From assembly GCA_964410675.1 (NCBI GenBank), contig CAYPIB010000024.1, forward strand, positions 1 to 28,179: DNA of 28,179 nt, read 5' to 3'. Under the pieces are notes generated by a model. That model did no database searches. It had not been told where the DNA came from and was given only the letters and a program-made list of their open reading frames with translations. Below, piece after piece: positions 8,384 through 16,482 of the stretch (positions within the stretch are counted from its first letter, which is position 1; every line of letters starts with the position of its first letter). Source of the stretch: RGIG3040 sp964410675 (GTDB lineage: Bacteria > Bacillota > Clostridia > Lachnospirales > Lachnospiraceae). Both the position numbers and the translations under genes were made by a program.

Positions 8384-9216
8384 ATTTCACACTCTCCTTC
8401 AAATACGACATGGGATGGGCCGATCATATGTACTTCATTTTTATCATCCCACTCGACGAGCAGGACACCGCCGATTTGTTCCACTTCGGCACGCCGCTCA
8501 CAAAGCCCCAGCATATGAAGCACAACAACGGCTGAGCAGCAGCCGGTTCCACAGCCAATTGTTTCTCCGCAGCCCCGCTCCCATTCCCGGATGCGGATAT
8601 GGTTTCGATCCACCACTTGGGCAAAGGTCACATTTGTCCGAGCCGGAAAAAGCGCATGATGTTCTATGGCGGGACCATATTTTTGTATTTCCAATTGATC
8701 CAGTGTCTCCTCCACAATTACCGTATGAGGATTCCCCCATGAAATGCTGGATGCCTGATAGGTTCTTCCTAATACGTTGATTGGCTGGTTTAGAAAAATT
8801 GACTTGTCAGTAACAACCGGGACCTTTGCAGCCGCCAATTGGGGGGCACCAATCATTGCATGGATATTTATAACCTTGCCTTGTTCTGTCTCCAGATATA
8901 CGATTTTATTTCCGCCCAGTGTTTCAATTGTCAGCTTTTCCTTTTGGGTCAGCCCATGAAAATATGCAAACATTGCCGTACTGCGCAGGGCATTGCCGCA
9001 CATTTCAGCTTCCGTTCCATCGGGATTAAAAATCCGCATCCGAAAGTCACAGCACTGCGAAGAACAAATCAATACCATACCATCGCCGCCAATGCCAAAA
9101 TGCCGGTCTGAAAGCCAAATAGCGAGTTCATTTAAATTGTTTAACTGCTGGTGAATTGCATCTATATATACATAATCATTCCCATAAGCCTGCATTTTTG
9201 TAAATTTAATTCTCAT
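8380..9216 (-). CDS. Diaminopimelate epimerase family protein (DapF-like)
   Basis: 278 residues, a cofactor-independent epimerase of the DapF fold using two cysteines as acid and base. These are visible as C73 in MCGN and C222 in GCGTG. RHFGIGGDG, FNPDGTEAEMCGN and GNPHTV further support the family. It departs from ordinary DapF at the active-site loops: MCGNALRSTA instead of MCGNGIRCFA, GIGGDG instead of GIGADG, and GCGTGCC instead of ACGTGA. The DapF fold also includes enzymes acting on other amino acids, such as histidine racemase. The ATG at 9216 follows AAGGTAGG; a GTG three codons earlier is less likely. It lies between the PLP enzyme and the MurE-like ligase in one operon. Confidence 0.82.
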   Translation of the reverse strand: MRIKFTKMQAYGNDYVYIDAIHQQLNNLNELAIWLSDRHFGIGGDGMVLICSSQCCDFRMRIFNPDGTEAEMCGNALRSTAMFAYFHGLTQKEKLTIETLGGNKIVYLETEQGKVINIHAMIGAPQLAAAKVPVVTDKSIFLNQPINVLGRTYQASSISWGNPHTVIVEETLDQLEIQKYGPAIEHHALFPARTNVTFAQVVDRNHIRIREWERGCGETIGCGTGCCSAVVVLHMLGLCERRAEVEQIGGVLLVEWDDKNEVHMIGPSHVVFEGECEI

Positions 9217-9225
9217 TTTAAGCAC

Positions 9226-10404
9226 CTACCTTAAAGCCTGCTCTAAATCGGCAATAATATCATCTGCATGTTCAATCCCAACGGAAATACGGATAAAACG
9301 TTCATTAATTCCAAGCTTTTCCCGCACATCCGGCGGCGTAGATTCATGAGTCTGCGTGAGCGGATAAGTAATGAGTGACTCCACTCCGCCCAAACTTTCC
9401 GCAAACAAAATCATTTTCACATTAGACAAAAGCTTCTTAGCACTTTCTAAGCTGTCAAGCTCAAAGGAAATCATTCCGCCAAACCCGGAAGACTGTCTCA
9501 CACTGACTGAATAACTCTCATGGTCTTCAAATCCGGCATAATAAACTTTGTTCACCTTCGGATGCTTCCGAAGCCAACCCGCCACAAGTCTTGCGTTTTG
9601 GTTATGACGCTCCATTCGCAGCGACAAGGTTTTTAATCCCCGCAGTATCAGCCAGGAATCCATCGGCGCCAGACCATTTCCGCGGGACTTTATCTGCGTT
9701 TCAAAATGCTCTCTCATTTCTTCATCCTTAACTACCGCAATTCCGGCAATTACATCATTGTGTCCATTTAAGTATTTTGTTGCACTGTGTACTACGATAT
9801 CTGCTCCTAATGTGAGGGGCTTTTGAAAATAAGGAGTCAAAAACGTATTGTCAACGACAAAAATAATTCCATGGCTTTTTGCTACCTCGGAAATCCGCCT
9901 GATATCTGCCACCTTCATCATCGGATTCGTCGGTGTCTCCACAAAAAACATTCTTGTCGACGGCCGAATCATTTGTTCCAGCATATCCAGATCCGACATA
10001 TCTACATAGGAAAATTCGCAGCCCAGCTGACTGAATATGTCCTGGCAAATCCGAAAGGTTCCGCCGTATATATCATCCGACAGGATAATATGGTCTCCCC
10101 GTCTCAGCATTCCAAACAAAGCCATGTTAGCTGCCTGGCCGCTGGAAAAAGCAAAGCCCGCCGTTCCTTCCTCTAAAATAGCCATTGTCCTCTCCAACTC
10201 CTGCCTTGTTGGGTTTTGCAGGCGTGAATATAAATACCCCGTTCCGACATCAAAGCTTTTGTGGGCATAGGTAGCTGATTGAAAAATGGGGAAGCTGGTC
10301 GCTCCTGTAATGGGGTCATGTCCTAATGCTCCGTGGACTACTTTTGAGTTGAAATGCAAGTTATCCTTTCGGTCGTATTCATCATAAAAACATTCGTGTT
10401 TCAT
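9226..10404 (-). CDS. Cys/Met metabolism PLP-dependent enzyme (cystathionine gamma-synthase/lyase family)
   Basis: 392-residue fold-type I PLP enzyme of the trans-sulfuration group, which makes or splits thioether amino acids such as cystathionine. SSGQAANMAL (88-97) forms the cofactor phosphate loop, DNTF (185-188) binds the pyridine ring, and K210 in HSATKYLNGH is the Schiff-base lysine. A further family block is ESLGGVESL near the C terminus. Sequence alone does not separate gamma-synthase, gamma-lyase and related activities. The ATG at 10404 has AAAGGAGG upstream; the frame stays open 33 codons further, but without family similarity. The gene is first in the operon with the DapF-like and MurE-like genes, leaving only a short gap. 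Confidence 0.9.
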   Translation of the reverse strand: MKHECFYDEYDRKDNLHFNSKVVHGALGHDPITGATSFPIFQSATYAHKSFDVGTGYLYSRLQNPTRQELERTMAILEEGTAGFAFSSGQAANMALFGMLRRGDHIILSDDIYGGTFRICQDIFSQLGCEFSYVDMSDLDMLEQMIRPSTRMFFVETPTNPMMKVADIRRISEVAKSHGIIFVVDNTFLTPYFQKPLTLGADIVVHSATKYLNGHNDVIAGIAVVKDEEMREHFETQIKSRGNGLAPMDSWLILRGLKTLSLRMERHNQNARLVAGWLRKHPKVNKVYYAGFEDHESYSVSVRQSSGFGGMISFELDSLESAKKLLSNVKMILFAESLGGVESLITYPLTQTHESTPPDVREKLGINERFIRISVGIEHADDIIADLEQALR

Positions 10405-10525
10405 TTTTTTTGATCCTCCTTTTGTTGTTAATGTGGTAGTTAAACTCTCTTCTGGGTAGCGGCTCTCCTGAATGGTCCTTTGCAAGCCCGTTTTTCTGAA
10501 CATTGCAATGAGCCCTTAAGAAATA

Positions 10526-10575
10526 AAAAGAGAGTGATATGTGTAAGTATAAAACATATCAATCTCTTGTCTTTT
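10526..10575 (-). terminator. Intrinsic terminator or attenuator ahead of the PLP enzyme operon
   Basis: AGAGAGTGATATGT and ACATATCAATCTCT pair at 13 of 14 positions, and flanking A and T runs extend the stem. On the minus strand the second arm runs into CTCTTTTTATTTCTT, a good U tract. It lies about 100 bases beyond the MerR stop and 120 bases before the PLP start, so it either ends the MerR transcript or attenuates the operon. No SAM or T-box riboswitch consensus was recognised. Confidence 0.65.
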
Positions 10576-10677
10576 TATAATTTCTATATAAATACTGTAT
10601 TATTTCTGTATTATTTATTAGGGTTTGTTAATAGTTGAAACAACATGTAAAATTGTATATAGCACTTCCAGGGTACG

Positions 10678-11109
10678 CTATATTTTGCATTCTCTTATAT
10701 CTGCAGGTATTTGGTCATCGGATAGATTCTTGACTATTTCCTCCGTTCCATCTGTAACTGCTTTATCGTAATACCAGCACTTATATTTAATAATATTCAG
10801 ATTCTCTTTCATTTGTTCTATTTGATTCTCCACTTCTTTGAGACGGTCATGGAACATTTTTTGTCTTTTATGCAGGGAAGCATCCCCCTCTTGACACCAA
10901 ATCAAAAATTCCTTGATATCCTTAATAGGCATACCGGTTGATTTGAGGCATTCGATAATTCGAATCCTGCTAAGCTCATTTTCCGAAAAAATCCGGATGC
11001 CGCCATTACTGCGTTCCATATCCGGGAACATTCCTTCACGGTCATAGTAACGTAATGTTGATATTGTAATACCTGTAAGATTTGCTATTTCTCCGATAGA
11101 ATAGTTCAT
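10678..11109 (-). CDS. MerR family regulator (AdhR/NmlR-like)
   Basis: 143 residues. The N-terminal MerR helix-turn-helix is clear (YSIGEIANLTGITISTLRYY at 3-22), followed by DREGMFPDMERSNGGIRIFSE and a long dimerisation helix. A single cysteine, C54, in IIECLKSTGMPIKDI sits where aldehyde- and electrophile-sensing AdhR/NmlR proteins have their conserved cysteine, and the C-terminal YKCWYYDKA block also fits that branch. It is divergent from an alcohol dehydrogenase whose promoter has MerR geometry, so sensing reactive carbonyls and activating alcohol dehydrogenase is a reasonable inference. ATG at 11109 has AAGGAG upstream. Confidence 0.9.
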   Translation of the reverse strand: MNYSIGEIANLTGITISTLRYYDREGMFPDMERSNGGIRIFSENELSRIRIIECLKSTGMPIKDIKEFLIWCQEGDASLHKRQKMFHDRLKEVENQIEQMKENLNIIKYKCWYYDKAVTDGTEEIVKNLSDDQIPADIRECKI

Positions 11110-11176
11110 AATTCATTCTCCTTAAATTGCTTGAATATGTTTGAGATTTTATAAAAAAATTTGTTAGAAAAAGCTC

Positions 11177-11207
11177 TTGACCTAAACCTAACTTTAGGTT
11201 CTATACT
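11177..11207 (+). promoter_or_regulatory. MerR-type promoter with 19-bp spacer and operator dyad
   Basis: -35 TTGACC (11177-11182) and -10 TATACT (11202-11207) are separated by 19 bp, the overlong spacer characteristic of MerR-activated promoters. Between them ACCTAAA (11180-11186) and TTTAGGT (11193-11199) form a perfect 7-bp inverted repeat with a 6-bp centre. It drives the alcohol dehydrogenase and probably controls the divergent MerR gene too. Confidence 0.85.
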
Positions 11208-11280
11208 CATTATAGATACTAAAATAATATGTGTCAAACAAAAAAAGCACTTGATACATCAACAAGTAAAGGAGACTTAA

Positions 11281-12456
11281 ATGAATATAAACTTTAATTT
11301 TAACAACCCAACTAATCTTATTTTTGGCAGTGGTTCACTGAATCAATTAGGTAAGCAGGCTATGCCCGGTAAAAAGGCCTTGCTTTTGATTTCCAACGGA
11401 CAATCTACTAAATCAAATGGCTATCTTGACCGTACTATCGAACAATTGAAAAAGGCCGGTGTCGATTATGCCTTATTTGATAAAATTATGGAAAATCCCA
11501 TCAAAGACGTGATTATGGAAGGGGCCGCATTCGCAAAGGAAAATAATTGTGATTTTATTGTTGCTCTTGGCGGCGGCGCAGTTTTAGATGCTTCCATTGC
11601 AGTCTCAGCTATGGCGGCAAATTCCGGCGATTTGTGGGACTACGTTTTTGGCGGAACCGGAAAAGGGAAGCCGCTTACGAGTAAAGGACTTCCGATTGTT
11701 ACGATAGCTACTACTGCCGGTACCGGCTCTGAAATTAACTGTTTTGGTGTTATTTCTAACCTGGATACGAATGAAAAAATTGGTTTTGGTGACCCCATCC
11801 TAACTCCGGTGCTTGCTATTGTTGACCCGGAGCTGATGAAAACAGTTCCGCCAAAGTATACTGCTTATCAAGGCTTTGATGCATTATTTCACAATACCGA
11901 GGTGATGATGTCAAAGGGGCTAAATATTTTAAGTGAAACAATCGCTTTATCGGCTATTGAAAGCATTTCCAAGTATCTGCCTCTTGCGGTAAAGAATGGA
12001 AATGATTTAGAAGCCAGGGAGCATATTGCCTATGGCAGTACAATGGCTGGTATTACAATGCAGCTTACCTCTACGACCGCACAGCATAGTATGGAACACT
12101 CCATGAGTGCTTATCATCACAATCTCCCTCATGGAGCAGGTTTGATTATGATTTCTAAAGAATTTGCCAAGTTTTTCATTGAGAGGCACGCTTGTGATGA
12201 ACAGTTTATAAAAATAGCACAAGCTATGGGAATTGAAAATGCTGATAAACCGGAAGATTTTATTACCGCTCTGACCAAATTGCAGGAGGACTGCGGTGTC
12301 GCTGATTTAAAAATGAGTGACTATGGCTTTACGATGGATGAAGCTATGACATTGGCAAAGGGAGCTCGCTCTATGCAGGGCGGATTGTTTGCCGCTAACC
12401 CATGCGAAATGACTGATGAAGACTGCGCTGGTATTTTTGAAAAATCTTATCGTTAA
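11281..12456 (+). CDS. Iron-containing alcohol dehydrogenase
   Basis: 391-residue group III alcohol dehydrogenase that interconverts aldehydes and alcohols with NAD(P)H. The cofactor glycine loop GGGAVLDAS lies near residue 97 and TTAGTGSE near 139. Metal ligands are expected in GFDALFH (Asp and His) and in AQHSMEHSMSAYHHNLPHG, which supplies the remaining histidines. The ribosome site is AAAGGAG six bases before the ATG. It lies downstream of a MerR-type promoter and is followed 49 bp later by a flavoprotein, so the pair probably detoxifies or reduces carbonyl compounds under MerR control. The substrate is not deducible. Confidence 0.93.
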   Translation: MNINFNFNNPTNLIFGSGSLNQLGKQAMPGKKALLLISNGQSTKSNGYLDRTIEQLKKAGVDYALFDKIMENPIKDVIMEGAAFAKENNCDFIVALGGGAVLDASIAVSAMAANSGDLWDYVFGGTGKGKPLTSKGLPIVTIATTAGTGSEINCFGVISNLDTNEKIGFGDPILTPVLAIVDPELMKTVPPKYTAYQGFDALFHNTEVMMSKGLNILSETIALSAIESISKYLPLAVKNGNDLEAREHIAYGSTMAGITMQLTSTTAQHSMEHSMSAYHHNLPHGAGLIMISKEFAKFFIERHACDEQFIKIAQAMGIENADKPEDFITALTKLQEDCGVADLKMSDYGFTMDEAMTLAKGARSMQGGLFAANPCEMTDEDCAGIFEKSYR

Positions 12457-12505
12457 TCCACTGCCATATAAGATATTTTACTTCAAATGAAAGGAGTATA
12501 CATCT

Positions 12506-13021
12506 ATGAATATTTTAGTAATAAATGGAAGTCCACGGCCAAATGGAAATACTTCGGCTATGGTTTCGGCTTTTGAGGAAGGGGCTGCCAAAGCAGGACA
12601 CAAAGTAATAATTAAGCAAATCGGCAATAAAAATATACGAGGCTGTAAAAACTGTGACGCCTGCAGGGGAACACTAAATGGAAATTGTATTCAAAAGGAC
12701 GATATGCAGGAAATATATCCACTGATGAGAGAATGTGAAATGCTGGTCATAGCATCTCCAATCTATTATTACTCAATGACGGGTCAAACGCATTGTGCTA
12801 TTGAAAGAATGTATGCTTTTGAAAGACTGCCTAAATTAAGAAAAACGGCACTGTTATTAAGTGCAGGTGAAAGCGGCTTTACTTCGGCAATCCAAACATA
12901 TGAAGATATATTTATCGGACATATGGGGGTAAAAAATATGGGGATTTTTACTACAGCAGGAAATATTGATAAATCAGAACCAAAATTAGCCGAAATTTAT
13001 GAAATGGGCAAAGGTTTGTAA
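12506..13021 (+). CDS. Iron-sulfur flavoprotein / NAD(P)H-dependent FMN reductase family
   Basis: 171-residue flavodoxin-fold protein. MNILVINGSPRPNGNTSAM gives the FMN phosphate-binding loop and ASPIYYYSMTGQ the isoalloxazine-side loop. Cysteines C47, C50, C53 and C61 form a compact C-x2-C-x2-C-x7-C cluster, the arrangement used for a [4Fe-4S] centre in iron-sulfur flavoproteins, so electron transfer is likely. AAAGGAG precedes the ATG. It is the second gene of the MerR-controlled operon and ends in a strong terminator. Confidence 0.87.
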   Translation: MNILVINGSPRPNGNTSAMVSAFEEGAAKAGHKVIIKQIGNKNIRGCKNCDACRGTLNGNCIQKDDMQEIYPLMRECEMLVIASPIYYYSMTGQTHCAIERMYAFERLPKLRKTALLLSAGESGFTSAIQTYEDIFIGHMGVKNMGIFTTAGNIDKSEPKLAEIYEMGKGL

Positions 13022-13030
13022 CAAACTAAA

Positions 13031-13069
13031 ATATCCAAAAAGAGGAGTTATCTTTCTCTTTTTGGATAT
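13031..13069. terminator. Strong bidirectional terminator between convergent genes
   Basis: ATATCCAAAAAGAG (13031-13044) and CTCTTTTTGGATAT (13056-13069) are perfect 14-bp arms around an 11-base loop. A and T runs on either side suit both strands. It separates the flavoprotein (+) from the GNAT gene (-), which ends at 13074. Confidence 0.9.
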
Positions 13070-13073
13070 TTAT

Positions 13074-13583
13074 TTATAATGATATTTCTATTTCAAATCC
13101 ATACTCACGCAGTACAAAATCATCTATTTTTTCTTCATAAATTCCTTCCACACGTTTAAATCCATTTTTTAAATATAAATTAATTGCTGGTTTATTAATA
13201 TCTACAACAAACAGCCGTAAATATTTAGCCCCTTTCTGTTTCGCAAGCTCCATGGCATTTTTGAGCATTAACCCGCCGATGCCTTGTCTTAAATAATTTA
13301 CATTTACCCCAAAACGGTCGATATATAATGCTTTTTCTTTTATATTCTTCCATTTAACATGGTTTTCGCCATCAATCGATTCGCATAAAGTAAATGCGGC
13401 TGCTATGTCATTATCATCCGATAATATATAGAGGCTTTTAATTTTAATATCGTCTTCAAAAAACTCACAGGGATAAATTTCATCCCAGATTTTTATGTTG
13501 TTTTTGTTCATATTGTGGATTATTTTTTCATACATCTTTTTAAGCTGCGGCAAATCACTTTGCTTCGCTAATCTAAAATTCAT
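13074..13583 (-). CDS. GNAT family N-acetyltransferase
   Basis: 169 residues with the GNAT fold. Motif A is seen as RQGIGGLMLKNAMELAKQKG (acetyl-CoA pyrophosphate loop R-Q-G-I-G-G), followed by LRLFVVDINKPAINLYLKNGF, the usual end of motif B. The substrate (small amine or protein N terminus) cannot be told. Its ATG overlaps the stop of the acyltransferase-like gene by 4 bp, with AGAGGTG upstream, so it is translated together with it at the end of a long minus-strand gene run. Confidence 0.88.
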   Translation of the reverse strand: MNFRLAKQSDLPQLKKMYEKIIHNMNKNNIKIWDEIYPCEFFEDDIKIKSLYILSDDNDIAAAFTLCESIDGENHVKWKNIKEKALYIDRFGVNVNYLRQGIGGLMLKNAMELAKQKGAKYLRLFVVDINKPAINLYLKNGFKRVEGIYEEKIDDFVLREYGFEIEISL

Positions 13584-14869
13584 GATAATTCACCTCTAAT
13601 ATTACCTTGGGCTAACTTATACAAATATTCTGTCGCAAATTGTATCTTCGTCGCATTAAAACCCTCTTCTAATGGAAACAGGAAATAGGTATTATCCAGT
13701 GTGGACAGCGTAATGCATTGTCCTTTGTTTCGGTAATTATATTCTGTATGTACGGAAAAGGTTGTAATCGGAGTAAAGGTAAGGGTTTTTTCTTCGGTTT
13801 CATTATAATCAGTAAAGGTTAAGGCAAAGCCATCTTTATTGTGGCGAAGCAAACCTTTTCCTAAGTGAATAAAATTCACCGCATTGGGAAGTGATTCAAT
13901 CTGTACGGATATTTCCAGTGAATACTCGCCACGCTCAATTTCCTCCTGTACCTGCATCCTCTCCCAGTTATACCAATTCGGTATATGTGAGAAATATCTC
14001 TGCTCTGCATCCGATAATTTATCTAACTGATTCGTCTGTTCTAATCTGCCGTATTCTGTCATCCACCAATTACTTTCGCAATGCTCGCAGTAAAGTTCGG
14101 CACAGCTTGATTCCATTTGAAATTCCTTCTTGCAGACAGGACACTGGTATAAGGGGAACTCGAGCCCCTCTGCTCTACTTTTATATGTAATCGCCTGCTT
14201 TGTATCATATTGCCACTCATATTCATCATAACTCAAATAACTTTGTAACGTTTTATGAATTTCTTTAATATCGGCCTTTTCCAGTTCTTCTCTTGTATAT
14301 ACTTTTGTAATCGTTGTCTCTAATCTGGCTTCCTTACGGGTTTTTAAATTCCAAATCGGTGACCGTAAATAATTTCCCTTCATGTTAATTACGACTACCG
14401 GAACTTTCAATATTTTTGTCAGCTTTGCAACTGACTGCGGTATTTCTGAACTCGTTCCCACATTTGCATAACGGGCCTCCGGATAAAGAACCAAAATCCC
14501 CTTTCGTCTCATAATATGTCTGATATTTTTAATTAGTGCCATATCATCAACAAATTTACGCGTGCCCAGACATCCTGCCTGACGATACGGCCATTCACCA
14601 AAGTTTTCAAACCCTTCCAGCTCCGACACATAGTTGGCGCGATATGGAAAAAGAGCCAGCGGTGTAATATAGAAATCAGTAAAAGAATGATGCGTTCCAA
14701 TTACCAGAAACGGCGGTTTCAAGCCTTTCATACGCTCCTTATGGATCACTAGCTTGCCTGAACGTGTCTGAAGGAAACAAAACAACCAAAGAAATGGCAT
14801 TAAAATTAGATTTTGCTTGGGCGGAATCTTATTTCTATTAAAAGGAGTTGTGTTTATCTTTTTTCTCAT
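13580..14869 (-). CDS. PlsC-like acyltransferase with zinc ribbon and C-terminal extension
   Basis: 429 residues, much longer than a typical 1-acyl-glycerol-3-phosphate acyltransferase (about 200-250). The N-terminal half holds the acyltransferase signature: H60-x4-D65 in HHSFTD and LYPEARY around E131, the acyl-acceptor motif. A membrane-associating helix lies near 21-34. A zinc ribbon follows, with cysteines 243, 246, 261 and 264. The remaining 165 residues are beta-rich and may form a PH-like domain (FALTFTDYN, FSVHTEYNYRNKGQCITLS). It probably acylates a lysophospholipid or related lipid at the inner membrane face. It overlaps the upstream permease and the downstream GNAT gene by 4 bp each. 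Confidence 0.8.
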   Translation of the reverse strand: MRKKINTTPFNRNKIPPKQNLILMPFLWLFCFLQTRSGKLVIHKERMKGLKPPFLVIGTHHSFTDFYITPLALFPYRANYVSELEGFENFGEWPYRQAGCLGTRKFVDDMALIKNIRHIMRRKGILVLYPEARYANVGTSSEIPQSVAKLTKILKVPVVVINMKGNYLRSPIWNLKTRKEARLETTITKVYTREELEKADIKEIHKTLQSYLSYDEYEWQYDTKQAITYKSRAEGLEFPLYQCPVCKKEFQMESSCAELYCEHCESNWWMTEYGRLEQTNQLDKLSDAEQRYFSHIPNWYNWERMQVQEEIERGEYSLEISVQIESLPNAVNFIHLGKGLLRHNKDGFALTFTDYNETEEKTLTFTPITTFSVHTEYNYRNKGQCITLSTLDNTYFLFPLEEGFNATKIQFATEYLYKLAQGNIRGELS

Positions 14870-16299
14870 ATCGTCGTCTCCTTCCTATCTTGCAGCAGGT
14901 ACTTATGAATGCAAGGTATTTTACTCAGAAGTAAGTACAACAAGCCCGTTCCCAGGAAAGAGCATCCGGTTGGTGTCAGGTGAAATAGAAACATATTATG
15001 TATCTCTGTCGTGACCGGATTATATATAGTAAGTGAAATGGCCACTCCTGCTGCAATGCATACGATACCAACCCAATTAATTCCCTTTGTATAAACATAA
15101 GCATGGTAGCCCGGCAGTCCAAAAGCCGATCGAAATGACAGCTTTTGTTTACGAATAAAGAAGAAATCCACAAACAAAAGGGCCGCTAACGGTGCGTATA
15201 TACATGCACTGATTGTCAAAAAAGAACCAAAGTAGTCGATAATCTTTCCCCATATACATAAAAGGCTGACATACACCGCCAAAATCATAACCAAAGTACG
15301 ATAACTGACTTTTTTAAAAGAAGATTTCAGCATAACCCCATATATATAAGAGCCTACAGCCTGCGTTCCAATATTAGCAAATGCTACAAGTAAAAGCGAA
15401 CAAAGTGCTAATACGGGAATTGATAAAGTCGCCAGCATAAGTGTCGGATCACCAATCATTTCTCCGGTTACATACTGCATTGCAATCGCCATAACAGCAC
15501 CCACTACTACGAAAAAGGAACCGGCAACCCCCTGTCCGATTACACCGGCCCAATATCCGGAATTTTCTTTTTTGGCCAATCGGGGAATTTCTGCCATACC
15601 TCCAACTAAGGTAATAACAAATGCAAAGTTAGCCTCTATTGATATAATATATGGAATAATGTTATTCTCATAACCTGTATTTGTCGGTCTATAGTTCCAA
15701 ATTACATCTACAGGAACTGCGGTAAATCCTATGATGACAACCAAAACGCCAACGCCTAAAAGCAATGGCACTAACACTCGGGTCGTCCAAGTAATGGCAC
15801 CTAATCCTTTATAAGCAATGACCGTTCCGATAAGGACACAAAGTATCCCCAAAATAGTTTGTGCATGTATCCCTCCGGGGATTGTAATTCCAAAAACAGC
15901 AGCCAGGTTCATCATCGAAGAGGCAAATAAATCTGCACACACTGCATACCATGGAAAGTTTATCAGGATAATAACGACTGCCATAATTTTGACACCGGAG
16001 GAACCAAATACGGCGCGAAGCCATATCCAAATATCAATTCCATAACGAACCGATAAAATAACCGGTAATTGATAGATTGCTAACATCACGATTGCCCCTA
16101 AAAAGGCCCCGATTAATAATTGCTTAAACCCTACTAAGGCCGCCAGATAGGCCCCTTGGGTATAACTCCATGTAGCAATGCAGTATCCTGACAATATAAG
16201 CACTGCATCTAGAAAACCATAGATTTTTTCACCTTTCAGAACCGGAAGAATTCCAAATAATGCTTCCTCTTTCATTTTTTCATTTACGTTGCTTTTCAT
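14866..16299 (-). CDS. NCS1-family permease (cytosine/purine permease type)
   Basis: 477-residue integral membrane protein with about twelve hydrophobic segments, matching nucleobase:cation symporters of the CodB type: CIATWSYTQGAYLAALVGFK in helix 1-2, then GVGVLVVIIGF and FAFVITLVGGMAEIPRLAKK. The substrate is probably a nucleobase or related heterocycle, not certain. The ATG at 16299 has GGGGAG upstream and overlaps the stop of a 48-residue membrane peptide; an upstream TTG at 16332 lies inside that peptide gene and is rejected. The downstream acyltransferase gene overlaps by 4 bp. Confidence 0.85.
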   Translation of the reverse strand: MKSNVNEKMKEEALFGILPVLKGEKIYGFLDAVLILSGYCIATWSYTQGAYLAALVGFKQLLIGAFLGAIVMLAIYQLPVILSVRYGIDIWIWLRAVFGSSGVKIMAVVIILINFPWYAVCADLFASSMMNLAAVFGITIPGGIHAQTILGILCVLIGTVIAYKGLGAITWTTRVLVPLLLGVGVLVVIIGFTAVPVDVIWNYRPTNTGYENNIIPYIISIEANFAFVITLVGGMAEIPRLAKKENSGYWAGVIGQGVAGSFFVVVGAVMAIAMQYVTGEMIGDPTLMLATLSIPVLALCSLLLVAFANIGTQAVGSYIYGVMLKSSFKKVSYRTLVMILAVYVSLLCIWGKIIDYFGSFLTISACIYAPLAALLFVDFFFIRKQKLSFRSAFGLPGYHAYVYTKGINWVGIVCIAAGVAISLTIYNPVTTEIHNMFLFHLTPTGCSFLGTGLLYLLLSKIPCIHKYLLQDRKETTI

Positions 16300-16442
16300 A
16301 AGTATGCTCCCCAAAGTATCATAATCAGACAAAAAATTACAAGAATAGCTACAATCAAATAATCTTTTCTGCTAAAGCGTTTGGGAAACTCATAATCTTT
16401 ACTTTCCATTTTATCAATCCGTTTCTCGATTTCTTCACTCAT
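16296..16442 (-). CDS. 48-residue single-span membrane peptide coupled to the permease
   Basis: Small ORF reading MSEEIEKRIDKMESKDYEFP and on to a hydrophobic helix (about residues 28-47: DYLIVAILVIFCLIMILWGA). The first 27 residues are charged and predicted cytoplasmic. GGGGTG lies 7 bases before the ATG. Its TGA overlaps the permease ATG (ATGA), so translation is coupled. A short charged region followed by one helix, directly before a secondary transporter, resembles small partner subunits known for some other symporters. I do not recognise a named family. Confidence 0.7.
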   Translation of the reverse strand: MSEEIEKRIDKMESKDYEFPKRFSRKDYLIVAILVIFCLIMILWGAYL

Positions 16443-16482
16443 CCTTTTACACCCCATATTTCTGTATAATTAATTATTTTAA

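Noticed and set aside
8415..9111. Several plus- and minus-strand frames overlapping the DapF-like gene
   Set aside because: They are shadows of a well-supported gene, with no family similarity and no ribosome sites.
10404..10677. SAM or T-box riboswitch before the PLP sulfur-metabolism gene
   Set aside because: No conserved SAM-box or T-box core was recognised; only a terminator hairpin is visible.
16300..16332. Upstream TTG start for the NCS1 permease
   Set aside because: It lies inside the 48-codon membrane peptide gene and lacks a ribosome site, while the ATG at 16299 has GGGGAG.
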